Shown here: positions 52,589 through 63,885 of the stretch, in pieces
Layout of the letters: each line of letters starts with the position of its first letter
Position numbering within the stretch: the first letter of the stretch is position 1
Assembly: GCA_035048495.1 (NCBI GenBank)
Contig: CM068549.1
Coordinates: forward strand, 15,471,103 to 15,535,102
DNA from: Euptelea pleiosperma
Taxonomy: Eukaryota > Streptophyta > Magnoliopsida > Ranunculales > Eupteleaceae
Reading direction: 5' to 3'
DNA: 64,000 nt
The notes under the pieces: model-generated
Databases searched by the model: none
What the model was told of the DNA's origin: nothing
The model's input: only the letters and a program-made list of their open reading frames with translations
Program-made: the position numbers and the translations under genes

Positions 52589-54407
52589 TCAGCATATATG
52601 TTACTTTTAATGAGTCTGTTATGCTAACACCTAGCAAGCAGAACAGGGGTCAAGAGGATACTAGTAGAGGTGATGGTGTTCAGGTGGAGCTAAAAGCTCC
52701 AGATCCCTCAGATGTAGAGGAACGGATTCCAGTGGTTGACATAGTTGGGCAACAACAGCAGTCTTTAGTAGAGGGGAGGTCCAAAAGAATTACCAAGGCA
52801 CCAATCAGATATGGCTTTGAAAACATGGTTGCATATGCGTTGAATATTGAGGGTAATGAACCATTTACTTTCAAGGAAGAACTTCGAGACAGTCAGTGCA
52901 GACAGTGAAAGATAGCCATGACAGATGAAATGGAGTCTCTCCACAAGAACCATACATAGGAACTTGTGGAATTACCTAAGCGTAAGAAGGCGATTGTGTG
53001 CAAGTGGGTGTACAAGCTAAAGACCAGTACTCTAGAAACAGCTGGAGATATATTCAAGGCACGGTTGGTAGCCAAGCGCTACGTGCAAAGGGAATGTGTG
53101 GATTACAACGAAGTGTTTTCTCCGATTGTGAAACATACTTCGATCCGTGTATAACACCTTAGTGGCATCTTTTGACTTAGAGTTGGACCAACTCGATGTC
53201 AAGACGACGTTCCTTCATGCATATTTGGAGGAAGATATCTATATGCAGCAACCTGAGGGGTACAAGGTAGCGGGAAAAGAAGATTGTGTCTGCAAGTTGA
53301 AGAAATCTTTGTATGGCCTTAAGCAGTCGCCAAAGCAGTGGTACAAGAGATTTGATACGTTTATGATACGACAAAGGTATACTAGGAGTGATTGATAGTT
53401 GTGTTTACTTCAAGAAGCTTCCTGATGGGTCACTTGTGTATCTGTTGCTTTATGTTGTGAAGAGCATGTCAGAGATCAACAAATTAAAGCTTCAGCTGAG
53501 TAGGGAGTTTGAAATGAAGGATTTAGGTCCAACGAAGAGAATTTTGGGTATGGAGATTGACAGAGAGAGACAAAAGGGCAGATTGTGTTTAACACAGCAG
53601 AAGTACCTTGAAAAGGTGCTTGACAGATTCGAGTTGGGGAATTGCAAGGCAATTAGTACTCCATTGGAAGCACACTTCAGAATCTCAGCATTGCAATCTC
53701 CTAGTACAAAAGAGGAAAAGGACTATATGTCTAAAGTTCTATATGCAAGTGTTGTTGGTAGTTTGATGTATGCTATGGTTTGCACTCAGCCAGACATTGC
53801 TCACGCAGTCAATATGGTTAGCAGGTATATGGCTAATCCAGGGAAAGAACACAGACATGCAGTGAAGTGGTTATTGAGGTCCTTTTTAGGGTTCCGTGGA
53901 TGTAGGACTTATTTTTCAGAGGGATGGAGATTCGAAAGATCATGTTGTTGGCTATGTTGATTCCGATTATGCGGGTGACTGGGATAAGTGCGGGTCCACG
54001 ACGGGTTATGTGTTTACAATGGCCCGTGGTCTTGTGAGTTGGAGGTCTATACTACGGTCGACGATTGCTTTGTCTACTACTGAGGCGGAGTACATGACTG
54101 CAATTGAGGCCGTGAAGGAGGTTTTATGGCTCCGAGGTTTAATTGATGACTTGGGAATTACCCAAGAGGTGTAGATGTCAATTGTGACAGTCAAAGTGCC
54201 ATTCACTTGGCAAAGAACCAAGTTCATCATGCAAGGACCAAGCACATCGATGTTCGGTTTCACTTCATTCGGGAGATTATAAATGATGGTGAAATTTGTC
54301 TTCAGAAAATTGGCACCAAGGATAATGCAGTTGACATGATGACGAAGACTGTTCCAGCGATCAAGTTTGAGCATTGCTTGAACTTGATCAATATCCTGCA
54401 TATTTGA
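52589..54407 (+). pseudogene. copia H reverse transcriptase / RNase H remnant
   Basis: It continues with VTFNESVML, a connector, RKKAIVCKWVYKLK, LDQLDVKTTFLHAYLEEDIY and [20 protein letters not shown]. The catalytic site is lost: the strand that should read YVDDM...KSMSEI reads LLLYVVKSMSEI, missing both aspartates. RNase H has VDSDYAGDWDKCGSTTGYVF and HHARTKHIDVRFHFIRE, and the frame ends INILHI at 54407. Frameshifts occur near 53150, 53395 and 53930. Confidence 0.88.
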
Positions 54408-54527
54408 GCGCCTTATGGGGCGCATTGGAGATGGTGATTGGGTTGAGGATCTTCTGGCGGAATGGTGGAGAATTGTAGAGCAGTGGCTCATCATGATGGT
54501 TCGAATTCTCACTAAGGTGGAGATTCG

Positions 54528-54929
54528 TGAAGTTTAATGTGAGATTTCTCACCCCAATCGATTGGGACTGATTCCAATCGATTGGACGATGAACGGGTTA
54601 TTTCAGAACTTTCTTTTTTATCGATTTTCCCCTTTAGGGAAACTCTAGTTCGTGTTGGAGGCATATATATATCTTGTTTCTCAATGATGAAGAGAGAGGA
54701 TGAGAGTCCCTATGAGAGGTCATACGAGTGATTAAGGGAGAACAATCATGTACTTTGTTTATTCATAGTGAAGATCCGATCATCATCGCCCGTGGACGTA
54801 GGTTTCGACCGAACCACGTATATCGTTTGTGTTCTTTGTTTTCTTCTTTTGATTTCTCTGTTTGTGACGTGTGGTCATTGGTGGCCATTGTTTGCTATTT
54901 CGAGCGATCGCTTGGGGTTTTCCACAACA
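54528..54929 (+). repeat. 3' LTR of copia H
   Basis: It is 402 bp, TGAAGTTTAATG to CCACAACA. It has two CCAATCGATTGG-type palindromes near 54554 and 54574 and the motif ACGTAGGTTTCGACCGAACC near 54797, which is shared with its partner. Confidence 0.8.
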
Positions 54930-55097
54930 AGGTCTACTTGGAGGTGGATGGGAGACCTTTCCCTTGTAAGCTCGTCATTGAAGGGGAGGGTCTCTAATTA
55001 GTTGAAGACATGGTGGAGACAAAGCCTGGCCATAAAATAGCGGATGGCGCTACTGAATTTAGGCATGGATGGAGGTTTGGGCAAAAGAAAGGATAGC
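54930..55097 (+). pseudogene. LINE ORF1 fragment, right part
   Basis: It reads VYLEVDGRPFPCKLVIEGEG and continues the ORF1 domain interrupted at 47038. The two parts join in frame if copia H is removed. It is ended by hAT element L. Confidence 0.65.
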
Positions 55098-56219
55098 ATC
55101 GGATTCATGGTTCAAAGTCGATGGTTTCATTTCAGTTTCGGTCACGGGCGAAACCGAAACGTTTCGGTAGTTAGGCAATTTCGGCCCGAAACTTGGTGAA
55201 ACCAAAGTAAATGAGAGTTTTGGTAGTTTCGGTAGTTTCGCTGGTTTCGGTTCAAAACTTGGCTCACCATATTAGGAAGTTCAAAACATTCTAAAAAAAT
55301 AATGAAAAAAATAAAATAAAATAAGAAACATATAAATGTGATAAAATTAAATTAAGAACTACCTTATATTACTGATTTAGGATAAAAAAGTGACGGTACT
55401 ATCAAGCTAAACCAGAGCATGACTTGTAAAAGTAAACTGTATACCAAGTAGTCAACATACACATTAGCAATTGAATGCATTTCAATCAACATAGTTCAAC
55501 ATACAAGACTACATACACATTAGCAATTGAATGCATCTCGTTCCCTACGCATATTCATTAAAGTTTACTATCTCCTGTTAGTACAAATAGAAATTATAGA
55601 ATATCATTACATAAAATAATATTGTTCCACTATCCCATCTTTTATTGAGTCGATAATGAGTTTTTGAGAAACTTATTAATAAAACAACACATTAAGTGCG
55701 TTGTTTTTTCAAGAAACTCATTTCATTAAAATATTACGGAATGTGTGGACTATTTTTGGTTTGTAGGTTATAAAATACTGATATTGTCAACTAGTTAAAA
55801 TATAAATATAAATGGATGTGGTAAATTGATTCTAATACATTGTATATGAATTTAATTAGTGCACTAGAGTTTTTCTCTATTATTAATAAATATTTAAAAA
55901 AATTGTACGTGTGCACTTCTAAATTAATCAATTATATAGTTAGATAATTTATCAATTATGAATGTAATTAGTGCACTATAAATTAATTTTCCTTTAATAA
56001 CACATGTAACACTTTTGTTGGCCATGTAACATGTTTTTTTTAAGCTACACATAGGGAATATGGTAGGTGACATGTATATATGTTTAATTTTATTTAATCA
56101 AATTAAAGAATAACACATACACATTATGTATTTATTTTTATTTTGATAAGTAACACATTGTTCTAAGCACCAAAAAAAAGTAACACATATTGTTCTAAAA
56201 AAAAAGGTTACATGTGTGA

Positions 56220-57950
56220 GGTGACATCCACATGTTTTGGATCATCTGACCACATGGATTTTCAGCCCACCTCTTCGTGTATATACACTAAAAACTCAAC
56301 CTGATTGGCATCTCTAGCCATTAGATTTTTGTACTTTTAAGGCGTGATTCTAACCGTTGGATTCAACCATTGTTTAGTACATAACCAATGGCTAAAAATC
56401 ATCAAACACACTAAAAATGCCACGTGGAGCACCATCTAGGCGATCAAACCGCATGGATGTTCAGTGGTCCATCTAGGGATGTGCCAAACATCCATACGGT
56501 CAAGTGATCTGGAAGAGTGTGCCATGTGGTTTATGTTATGGGGCTGTGGAGTACATAAAATGTGCCACCTGGCACAGTTTTTTTGGGGTCGTTATTTGAT
56601 GCAGCCTTTTGTATCAATATTTTGATGCAGAAGTCCCTCAAATTGCAATGTAATAGACTCGTGTGGCCCACTTGCCACTTGAATGTCTGGCCCATAATAT
56701 GATAGACCTACACACCAAAAATCAGCGTGATTTGTGATTTCTAGCCGTAGGATTTGAGCACTTTTTCATCAGGGGCTTTATGAATTGGCCTAAGAGTTGG
56801 TTCCGAGCCCATGAAAAAAAGGTGCTCAAATCCAATGGCTAGGAATCACTAATCACGCTGATTTTTGGTGTGTGGGTCCACCAATATGTTGGCCAATGAT
56901 TCATGGAGGCAGGGGGCCCGAAAGAGTCTTCTACGTGGCAGACTGCTGCATCAAAATTTTGATGCAGAAGTCCCTAAAATTGCAACGTAGTAGAATAGTT
57001 CGGACCCACTTGCCACTTGAATATCTGGCCCACTCTATGATAGACCTACACACCAAAAATCAGCTTGATTGATGATTTCTAGCCATAGGATTTGAGCACT
57101 TTTTCATCATGGGCTTTATAAACAGACCTATGAGTTGGTTCCAAGCCCATGATGAAAAAGTGCTCAAATCCAATGGCTAAGAATCACTAATCACACTGAT
57201 TTTTGATGTGTGGGTCCACCAAGATGTGGGCCACACATTAAGGGAAGCTGTGGTCCCGAAAGAGTCTTCTACATGGCAAATTGAGGGACTTCTGCATCAA
57301 AATTTTGATACAGAAGTCGGTATCATAGATTTTTCCGCCCGAAAGAGTACTACATGGTAAATTGAGGGACTTGTGCATCAAAAAATTTGATACAGAAATC
57401 GGTATCATAGATTTTTCCATTTTTTCGGGCCTACTGATATGGCCCACCACCTTATGGATGTACACACCAAAAATCAGATTGATTAGTGATTTCTAGCCAT
57501 TGGATTGGAATGATTTTCATGAGTTGATTTCCAGCCATTGGATTTGAATTTTTTTTGGATACTCAGATTCAATGGCTGGAGATCACGAATCAGCATGATT
57601 TTTTGTGCGTACGTCCACCAATGGATGGGCCAAAAATTCATAAGATTAGTGTCCCCAAAGGAGTGCCACGTGGATTTTTGTGAACTTAGTAGCTTTAGCT
57701 ATTTTTCTTAATCACCGCTGCCCTATGGGCCCACTGGCCGCATGGATGTTTAGTCACCCCCTTGCTGGATATACCCGCCAAAAATCACCTTCATTGGTAA
57801 TCTGTAGCCTTTAGATTTACAACTTTTTATAGTGTGATAATAGTCGTTGGATTCAACTATTTTTTGGGTTAATCCAATGGCTAGAAATCATCAAAGCTAG
57901 CTGATTTTTTGTATGAATGTCTACCAACTGGTGGGCTAAACATCTGTGCA
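56220..57950. repeat. Array of foldback modules in element L
   Basis: A unit beginning GATGCAGAAGTCCCT occurs at 56624 and 56961 (337-bp spacing), with a decayed start near 57307. Each unit contains CACCAAAAATCAG and, later, its complement CTGATTTTTGGTG around a TTGAGCACTTTTTCAT centre. Related modules flank them. The same words occur in M1 and M2. Confidence 0.75.
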
Positions 57951-58179
57951 ATCAGTGGGGCTAGATGGCAGCTTTGAGTAACAAAAATCGTGTCTGTGCA
58001 CACATCTCAAGTATACCTTGTTACACATCAGGACTTTTCTCTTATGGTTTAACTTTAAAACCCTCAAAGTTATAAAAAAATCCTCATTCAATTACACTCT
58101 TTCTCATTTCTTTAGGGTTTTAAACCCTTTCACTCTCGGTCTCTACTCTCTCAAAAGCTGAAAGTAAAAAAAAAAACTC

Positions 58180-58240
58180 ACCGGCGACGGCGACGGCGAC
58201 GAGCACGGCGGCAAGGGAGTTGCAAGGTGAGTCGGCAAGG
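58180..58240 (+). other. CG-rich block resembling a 5' UTR and exon start
   Basis: After a CT-rich stretch (58090-58150) comes CACCGGCGACGGCGACGGCG and more GGCGAC/GGCGG text, then GTGAGT at 58227. It stands out from the AT-rich surroundings. It could be the leader of a lost transposase gene or a captured gene piece; no protein similarity was recognised. Confidence 0.4.
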
Positions 58241-58642
58241 CGAACAGGTACTCCTCATCCTCCTCTCTCTTTATTGTCGACTCTTCCTCCTTCTCCCCTC
58301 TTTTTATGCTTTTTTTTGTTGGTATGCTAAATTATTGAGCTGCAAGCCAGCAAAGGCCGAAAAAGGCTTGATTTTGCGGGATTTAACGCGAGTTTACTAT
58401 TTAGGGCTACAAGTTTCGGTGGTTTCATTCCGTTTCGGCCGATACAAACGAAACTCTGAAACTGAGGCGAAACTACTGAAATTGAGGTGAAACTTTGTGG
58501 TTTCTGGTACAAACCCGTATCTTGTCTCGGCCTGTAGCGAAACCGAAACGTTTCAGGCGAAACGTTTCGTTTTCGGCCGAAACTTTAAACCGTGATCGGG
58601 TTTCGTTTGTTAGAAAATCGAAAGATGGGGGTGGCGCTCAGT

Positions 58643-58809
58643 TGAAAACTAGAGAACACTATTAGGGTTTGAGAGAGAAAGATAGAGATTTGTGAAGTGA
58701 GAAAAAATTATCTTCTCTCTTGCCTTTCATTGATATATATACTTACAAGACTGAAAATTACATGAGAATATCAATAGTGCCATTAAGTAACACACAAGGT
58801 CCCACAACA
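58643..58809 (-). repeat. 3' LTR of copia K
   Basis: It is 167 bp with TG...CA ends on the plus strand and abuts the purine-tract complement. The partner LTR is not in the window, so the outer edge rests on the terminal dinucleotide. Confidence 0.6.
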
Positions 58810-59335
58810 GTCCCTCTCAAGTTGGAGCATATAGGTTTACCATGCCCAGCTTGTCAAAGAACTCTTGAAGACGAGAGGGCCCAAGGGCTTTAGTAGAGAT
58901 GTCTGCCAACTATAAAGAGGTGTACATGTATGTAGTAGAGATCAACCCAGAAGCGTTTTTTTCCTAAACAAAGTGAATGTCAACTTTGATATGCTTAGTC
59001 CTCTCATGTAGGACCGCATTCGTTGCAATATGAAAGATTGCATGGTTATCACAGTACAGTGTCATAAGAGTCGTAGCAGGAAATCCCAACTCAATTAGGA
59101 AAGTTCTCAACCACATGAACTCACAACATCCATGAGCAATAGCTCGATACTTAACTTCGGCACTCTATCGTGAAACAACTGGTTGCTTCTTACTCTTTCA
59201 ATTGACTAGGATGCCACCTAAAAACAAGAAGTTGAGCGTCTATTCGTGGCATTGACTGCCCAAGCAACATCCGAGTATCCCATTACATCTAGGTTAATGT
59301 GTCTAGTATAAAGGTCCCATGACCGGGACTTGACA
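58643..59335 (-). mobile_element. Ty1/copia element K, 3' end, interrupted by copia J
   Basis: The 3' LTR is 58643-58809 (TGAAAACTAGAG to CCCACAACA), followed by the purine-tract complement GTCCCTCTCAAG and an RNase H remnant. Minus-strand blocks include SKKQPVV, YCDNHAIFHIATNAVLHERT and GPSRLQEFFDKLGM. Similarity stops where copia J begins. Its 5' part would lie beyond 64000. Confidence 0.75.
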
Positions 59336-59506
59336 GTTGAATTCCTCAATTAGGGTTACATTTAGAAAAGAGAGAAGAGAGAAAGAAAGGATGTCTTGTG
59401 ATTAGGTCACAATGACTCCACAAATCTTATTTATGTAAAAAGGAATACAAAAAGACAAATATACCCCTCAAGGGTGAAATATACGTAGAAATACATATAT
59501 GATAAC
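59336..59506 (-). repeat. 3' LTR of copia J
   Basis: It starts GTTGAATTCC and ends ATATGATAACA, the reverse complements of the ends of the C and I LTRs. It is about 50 bp shorter than those. Confidence 0.85.
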
Positions 59507-59513
59507 ACTCCCC

Positions 59514-62500
59514 CTCAAGTTGGTGCATAGATATCTCTCTTGCCCAATTTGCACAAACATTTATGGAGTTGTGAGCTTGGAACTCCCTTCGCGAAGACAT
59601 CTGCAACAGTTAATCAGTCTTCACAAATGGGGTGCACACTGCCCCAGAGACCATCTTCTCCCTAATGAAGTGCTGGTCTACCTCAATGTGCTCGGCACGA
59701 TCATGCTGCATGGGATTGTGAGCAATGCTGATGGCGGCCTTGTTGTCACAGTACAAGCTCACATTCCCTGAAATTGGGAAACCAGGTTCAGCAACCAACA
59801 CCTTCAACCAGAGCAGCTCACAAAAGCCATGTGCCATTGCTCTGAATTCGGCCTCTACACTAGATCTGGCGACAACGGGTTGCTTTTTGCTTCTCCAAGT
59901 GACTGGATTGCCCCCAACAAAGGTGCAATATCCAGAAGTAGATCTCCGATCATCTTTGGCCCCTGCCCAGTCTGCATCGGCATACACCTCTATACGCATG
60001 TGGCCATTCTTCTCAAACGGAAGACCTCTACCAGGAGCTGACTTGAGATATCTCAAGATCCGATGTGCTGCCTTGAGATGAACATCTTTGGGTGAGTGCA
60101 TATACTGATTGATCACACTCACTGCATAGGCAATGTCAGGTCGAGTCAATGAGAGATAGATTAGTCGTCCAACTAGCCTCTGAAAGCTCCCTACATCTTG
60201 TAGTAGCTCACCACTGACATCTGCTAACCAGTGATTTTGCTCTATAGGAGTGTCCACTAGTTTGGTACCCAACCTGCCTGAGTCTTGTAACAAGTCTAAG
60301 ACATACTTCCTCTGAGAGATGAAGATCCCTTGACTGGATCTTGCAACTTCGATGCCTATGAAGTACTTGAGAGGTCTAGAACTTTGGTTTCAAACTCCTC
60401 TACTAACTGGCGCTTCAGCTTAGTTACCTCTTCTGCATCATTTCCTGTGAGAATGATGTCATCAACATAAACAATGAGGGCAGTGATGTTCTTCCCTTGA
60501 TGATTCAAAAATAGGGTGTGATCGGCCTGACTTTGAGTATAACCTAGCCTTTTTACAGCTAAGGTAAATCTCTCGAACCATACCCGAGATTGTTTAAGCC
60601 CATAGAGAGCTTTCTTCAGTCGACACACCTTGCTACTATTTCTTGGTGGAGTGAATCCAGGAGGGGCCACCATGTACACTTCATGTAGGTCCCCATGAAC
60701 AAAGGCATTCTTCTCATCTAGCTGATGCAAAGGCCACTCTTGGTTTGCTGCCAAAGACAACAACACCCTAATAGAGTTCATCTTTGCCACAGGTGCAAAG
60801 GACTCCACATAGTCAATCCCATAGGTCTGGGTGTACCCCTTGGCTACTAATCTTGCCTTATACTTCTCAACTGACCCATCTGCCTTATACTTGACTGTGA
60901 ACACTCATCCGCAACTCACAGGTTTCTTGTGTCTTAGCAGGTCAACAAGCTCCCATGTCCCATTCTTGTCCAGAGCTCTCATTTCCTCTATCATAGTAGA
61001 TTTCCATCTTGGTTAAGCCAGCCCTTCTGCCACTGAAGAGGGTACAGGAATAGTGGAAAGGGACGTGATAAAAGTTTTATAGGAGGGGGACAAGGCATCA
61101 TAGGAGACAAAGTGGCTCAAAGGATGCTGAGTGCAGATCTGACTCATTTTCTTAAAGCAATGGGAAGATCAAAAGCATCAGTAGAAGGAGAAATGACAGG
61201 TATAGAGTGGGAATGAGAATTACCTCAATCAGCTGTGACTTTCTTCCTTCTACAATAGACAATGAGCTCCTTCTGAGCACCAGGAGCACTATCAGCCTCA
61301 GTTGCAGGTAGAGTAGTCTGAGACCTCTCAAGCTCAAGATAGGGAAGAGAGAGTAATATAGCAAGAAGAGGAACATCCTCACACCTCTCTTCACTACTAT
61401 TCTCCCCCTGAAGAGAGGCGGAGAAAAAAGTTAGATCCTCTCTAAAGGTAACATCCATGGACACAAACTTCTTCCTTGTGGAAGGATGGTAACACTGATA
61501 CCCTTTATGGGAATAAGAGTAACCCAGAAATACACATTTAAGCGTTTAGGGATCAAGTTTGGTACGACGGGGACCAAGGACGTGTACATAGCATACACAC
61601 CCAAAGATACGATGAGGGATTGTGAGTAAGGAATCATCGGGTGTAAGAACCTGTAGAGGAGACTTGAAGTTAAAAAAACGAGAAGGCATTCTGTTAGTCA
61701 AATAAGCAGCAGTTAAAACTGCATTCGACCAATAGGATTTGGGGACTTTGGAGCCGATCAGAAGAGATTGAGCCACCTCAGTCAGATGTCGCATCTTTCT
61801 TTCAGCTACACCATTTTGTTGAGGGGTGTAACTACAAGAATTTTGGTGACAAATCCCATGGTCTAAAAAGTATTGCTGGACCCCCCAATATATATACTCT
61901 CCACCCTGGTCAGAACGAAGGACCTTGATGGAGCACCATATTGAGTGAGGATCATCTTATGAAAACCCTTAAAGATGGCATTAACCTCATCTTTGGTTTT
62001 CATAAGATAAACCCATATATATCGAGAATGGTCTTCAATAAAAATAACAAAGTAGCGGAAGCCAAAAATGGAAATCACAGGGGAAGGACCCCACAATCAG
62101 AATGCACGAGATCAAAGGAAACAGAAGTTCAATTACCTCTTGAAGGATAAGTAGATCAACAGTGTTTCGAGAGCTCACATGTCTCACAATGCAAGTCAGA
62201 TAACAAGATAGAAGTAAATAAAGCGGGAAATAACAGTTTGAGGTACTGAAAAGAGACGTGCCCCAGACGGGCATGCCAACATAAAACAAAAGCTATCCTA
62301 CTACTACTACTAGAGGACTGCAGTGCGGTGAGCTCAGAAGGTTGTCCATCAAGAAGGTATAGCCCATCAGCTTCACGTCCAATGCCAATCGTCCTCCTCG
62401 TCTCGAGGTCCTGAAAGACAGTATGAAGGAAAAAAAGTCACACTACAGTTCAATGATTTAGTAAGAGCGCCAACAAATAATAGGTTAGATGTGAAATTTG

Positions 62501-63885
62501 GGACATGTAAAACGGATGCAAGTGGAAGCTGGGGAGAGGGAAGGATAGCCCATTTCCCAGAAACAGAAGATAAAGTACCATCTGCAGTTCTAACCTTCTC
62601 GCGGCCAGAACAAGTGGAATAACTGGAAAATAAAGAAGACATCCCGTCTTGTGTTCCGATGATCCATGGAGGATTGGGAGGGGAAATGGACACATGATGG
62701 GAAGATCTGATGATACCTGACTAAGCAAAGGAGGAGGTGGTAGAAGGACCATCCAGCTAGAAGAGCAAGCATTGAAGCCCGGCAAGCTCAGATGCAGCCA
62801 AAGGACCCATAGAGGCCTGTGAAGAACTCTGGAGAGGTAGGCCTGGAGAATGTGCAGAGGCGTCTATGCTAGCTGAATGAGCACCAGAAGATCCTGACTG
62901 ACTGGAGCGAGGAGCAGAAGACTAGGGCAGACCATGCAGCTTCTAGCAAGTAGCACGCACGTGTCCAAGGCGACCACAGAAGTCACACTTGGACCTCTCT
63001 TTAGAAGAGGAAGATCGACTAGCTGAAGGTGCAGAGAACTGAGGGGGTCGACCCCCTTGAAGATGTTGAGGTTGATAAGCAGATGCAAGGGCAGGCTGAG
63101 ATGCAGATGCAAAGGCAGGAGCAGGTGAAGAGGTGACAAGCGCTGATCGCTCGTGAATGGCAGACTCATCCTGAGTAGATAGACGTCGGCTCTCTTCACT
63201 CTGGAGATATGAATAGAGCTCGCTGAGAGTAGGTAGAAGGGCATGGCTACTAAGAATTTGAACCCTAGCCAACTCATATGAAGGATTGAGTCCAGATAAG
63301 AACTCTAAAATCCTACACACAACGTGCTTCTGGTACGTGACTACTTCAGCTGGAGTAGGAGAGTGATAGGAGTAGTAGTAGTAGTCTAACTCCTCCCACA
63401 TACTCAAAGTCGCAAAGTAGTCAGAAAGGGACTTGTCGCCCTGACGAAAGCGGGAAATGCTTTGCTTCAACTAGTAAGCTCTACCAGTGTTCTGCTGCTG
63501 TGAGTAAGTCTTCTTGGCGGTTTCCCACACATCCTGGGCTGTACGCATGAAGAGGAAGCCACGACTAATGTGAACCTCCATGGAGTTGACCAGCCGAGAT
63601 TGAACTGAAAGGTTCTTAGTTTCCATTGATCAAACATGGGATCATCTTCCTTAGGCTCTTTGGTTCGCCCCATGCAATGCCCCATCTTCTCATGGCCTCC
63701 AATAAACCACCGTGCTGCGCTAGCCCACTCTAGATAGTTAGGGCCATTGAGTTTAACGCATGTAATTTGCAACCCGGGGTTCTCATATATCACTTGTTGC
63801 ATCATAGGTCCTCCGGTGCCTCTGGAGGAGGATTTTGTGCTAACAACTGAAACTGAGGGAGTATCCGAGGGAGGTGGTTCGCCAT
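59514..63885 (-). pseudogene. copia J gag-pol polyprotein, broken
   Basis: The gag ATG is at 63883-63885, but one base is lost directly after it, so the downstream gag frame (EPPPSDTPSVSVV) is not in phase. The zinc knuckle CDFCGRLGHVRATC is near 62970. Protease reads WIIGTQDGM: the DSGAS residues are deleted. Integrase keeps [22 protein letters not shown] (60904-60356) keeps [12 protein letters not shown] near 60470. RNase H keeps YADADWAGAKDDRRSTSGYC and [20 protein letters not shown]. Stops separate several blocks. Confidence 0.88.

Larger units (their letters stand above)
47039..54929 (+). mobile_element. Ty1/copia element H (Tnt1-like type), internally deleted, host of copia I
   Basis: The 3' LTR is 54528-54929 after a purine tract (AAGGTGGAGATT). 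The 5' LTR starts at about 47041 and is cut near 47402, where it runs directly into integrase; PBS, gag, protease and half of integrase are missing. Copia I is inserted at 47832. H belongs to a different copia lineage from the rest, shown by EGIVRHFTVTGTPQQNGMAE and the NRTLLEKA motif. Its target is a LINE ORF1; AGGCA and AGGTC may be a decayed duplication. Confidence 0.85.
55106..58594. mobile_element. Large hAT-type element L, non-coding
   Basis: It is 3489 bp. The 8-bp flanks ATCGGATT (55098-55105) and ATCGGGTT (58595-58602) differ at one base. The ends are CATGGTTCAAAGT and, as the complement of the right end, CACGGTTTAAAGT. Both subterminal regions are dense in GGTTTCGG and CGAAACGTTTCG words. 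No transposase was seen. It contains tandem foldback modules (about 56220-57950) and a short CG-rich block (58180-58240). Confidence 0.75.

Noticed and set aside
58227..58490. 87-codon open frame in element L
   Set aside because: No family similarity, and its 3' part is the subterminal GGTTTCGG repeat of the element.
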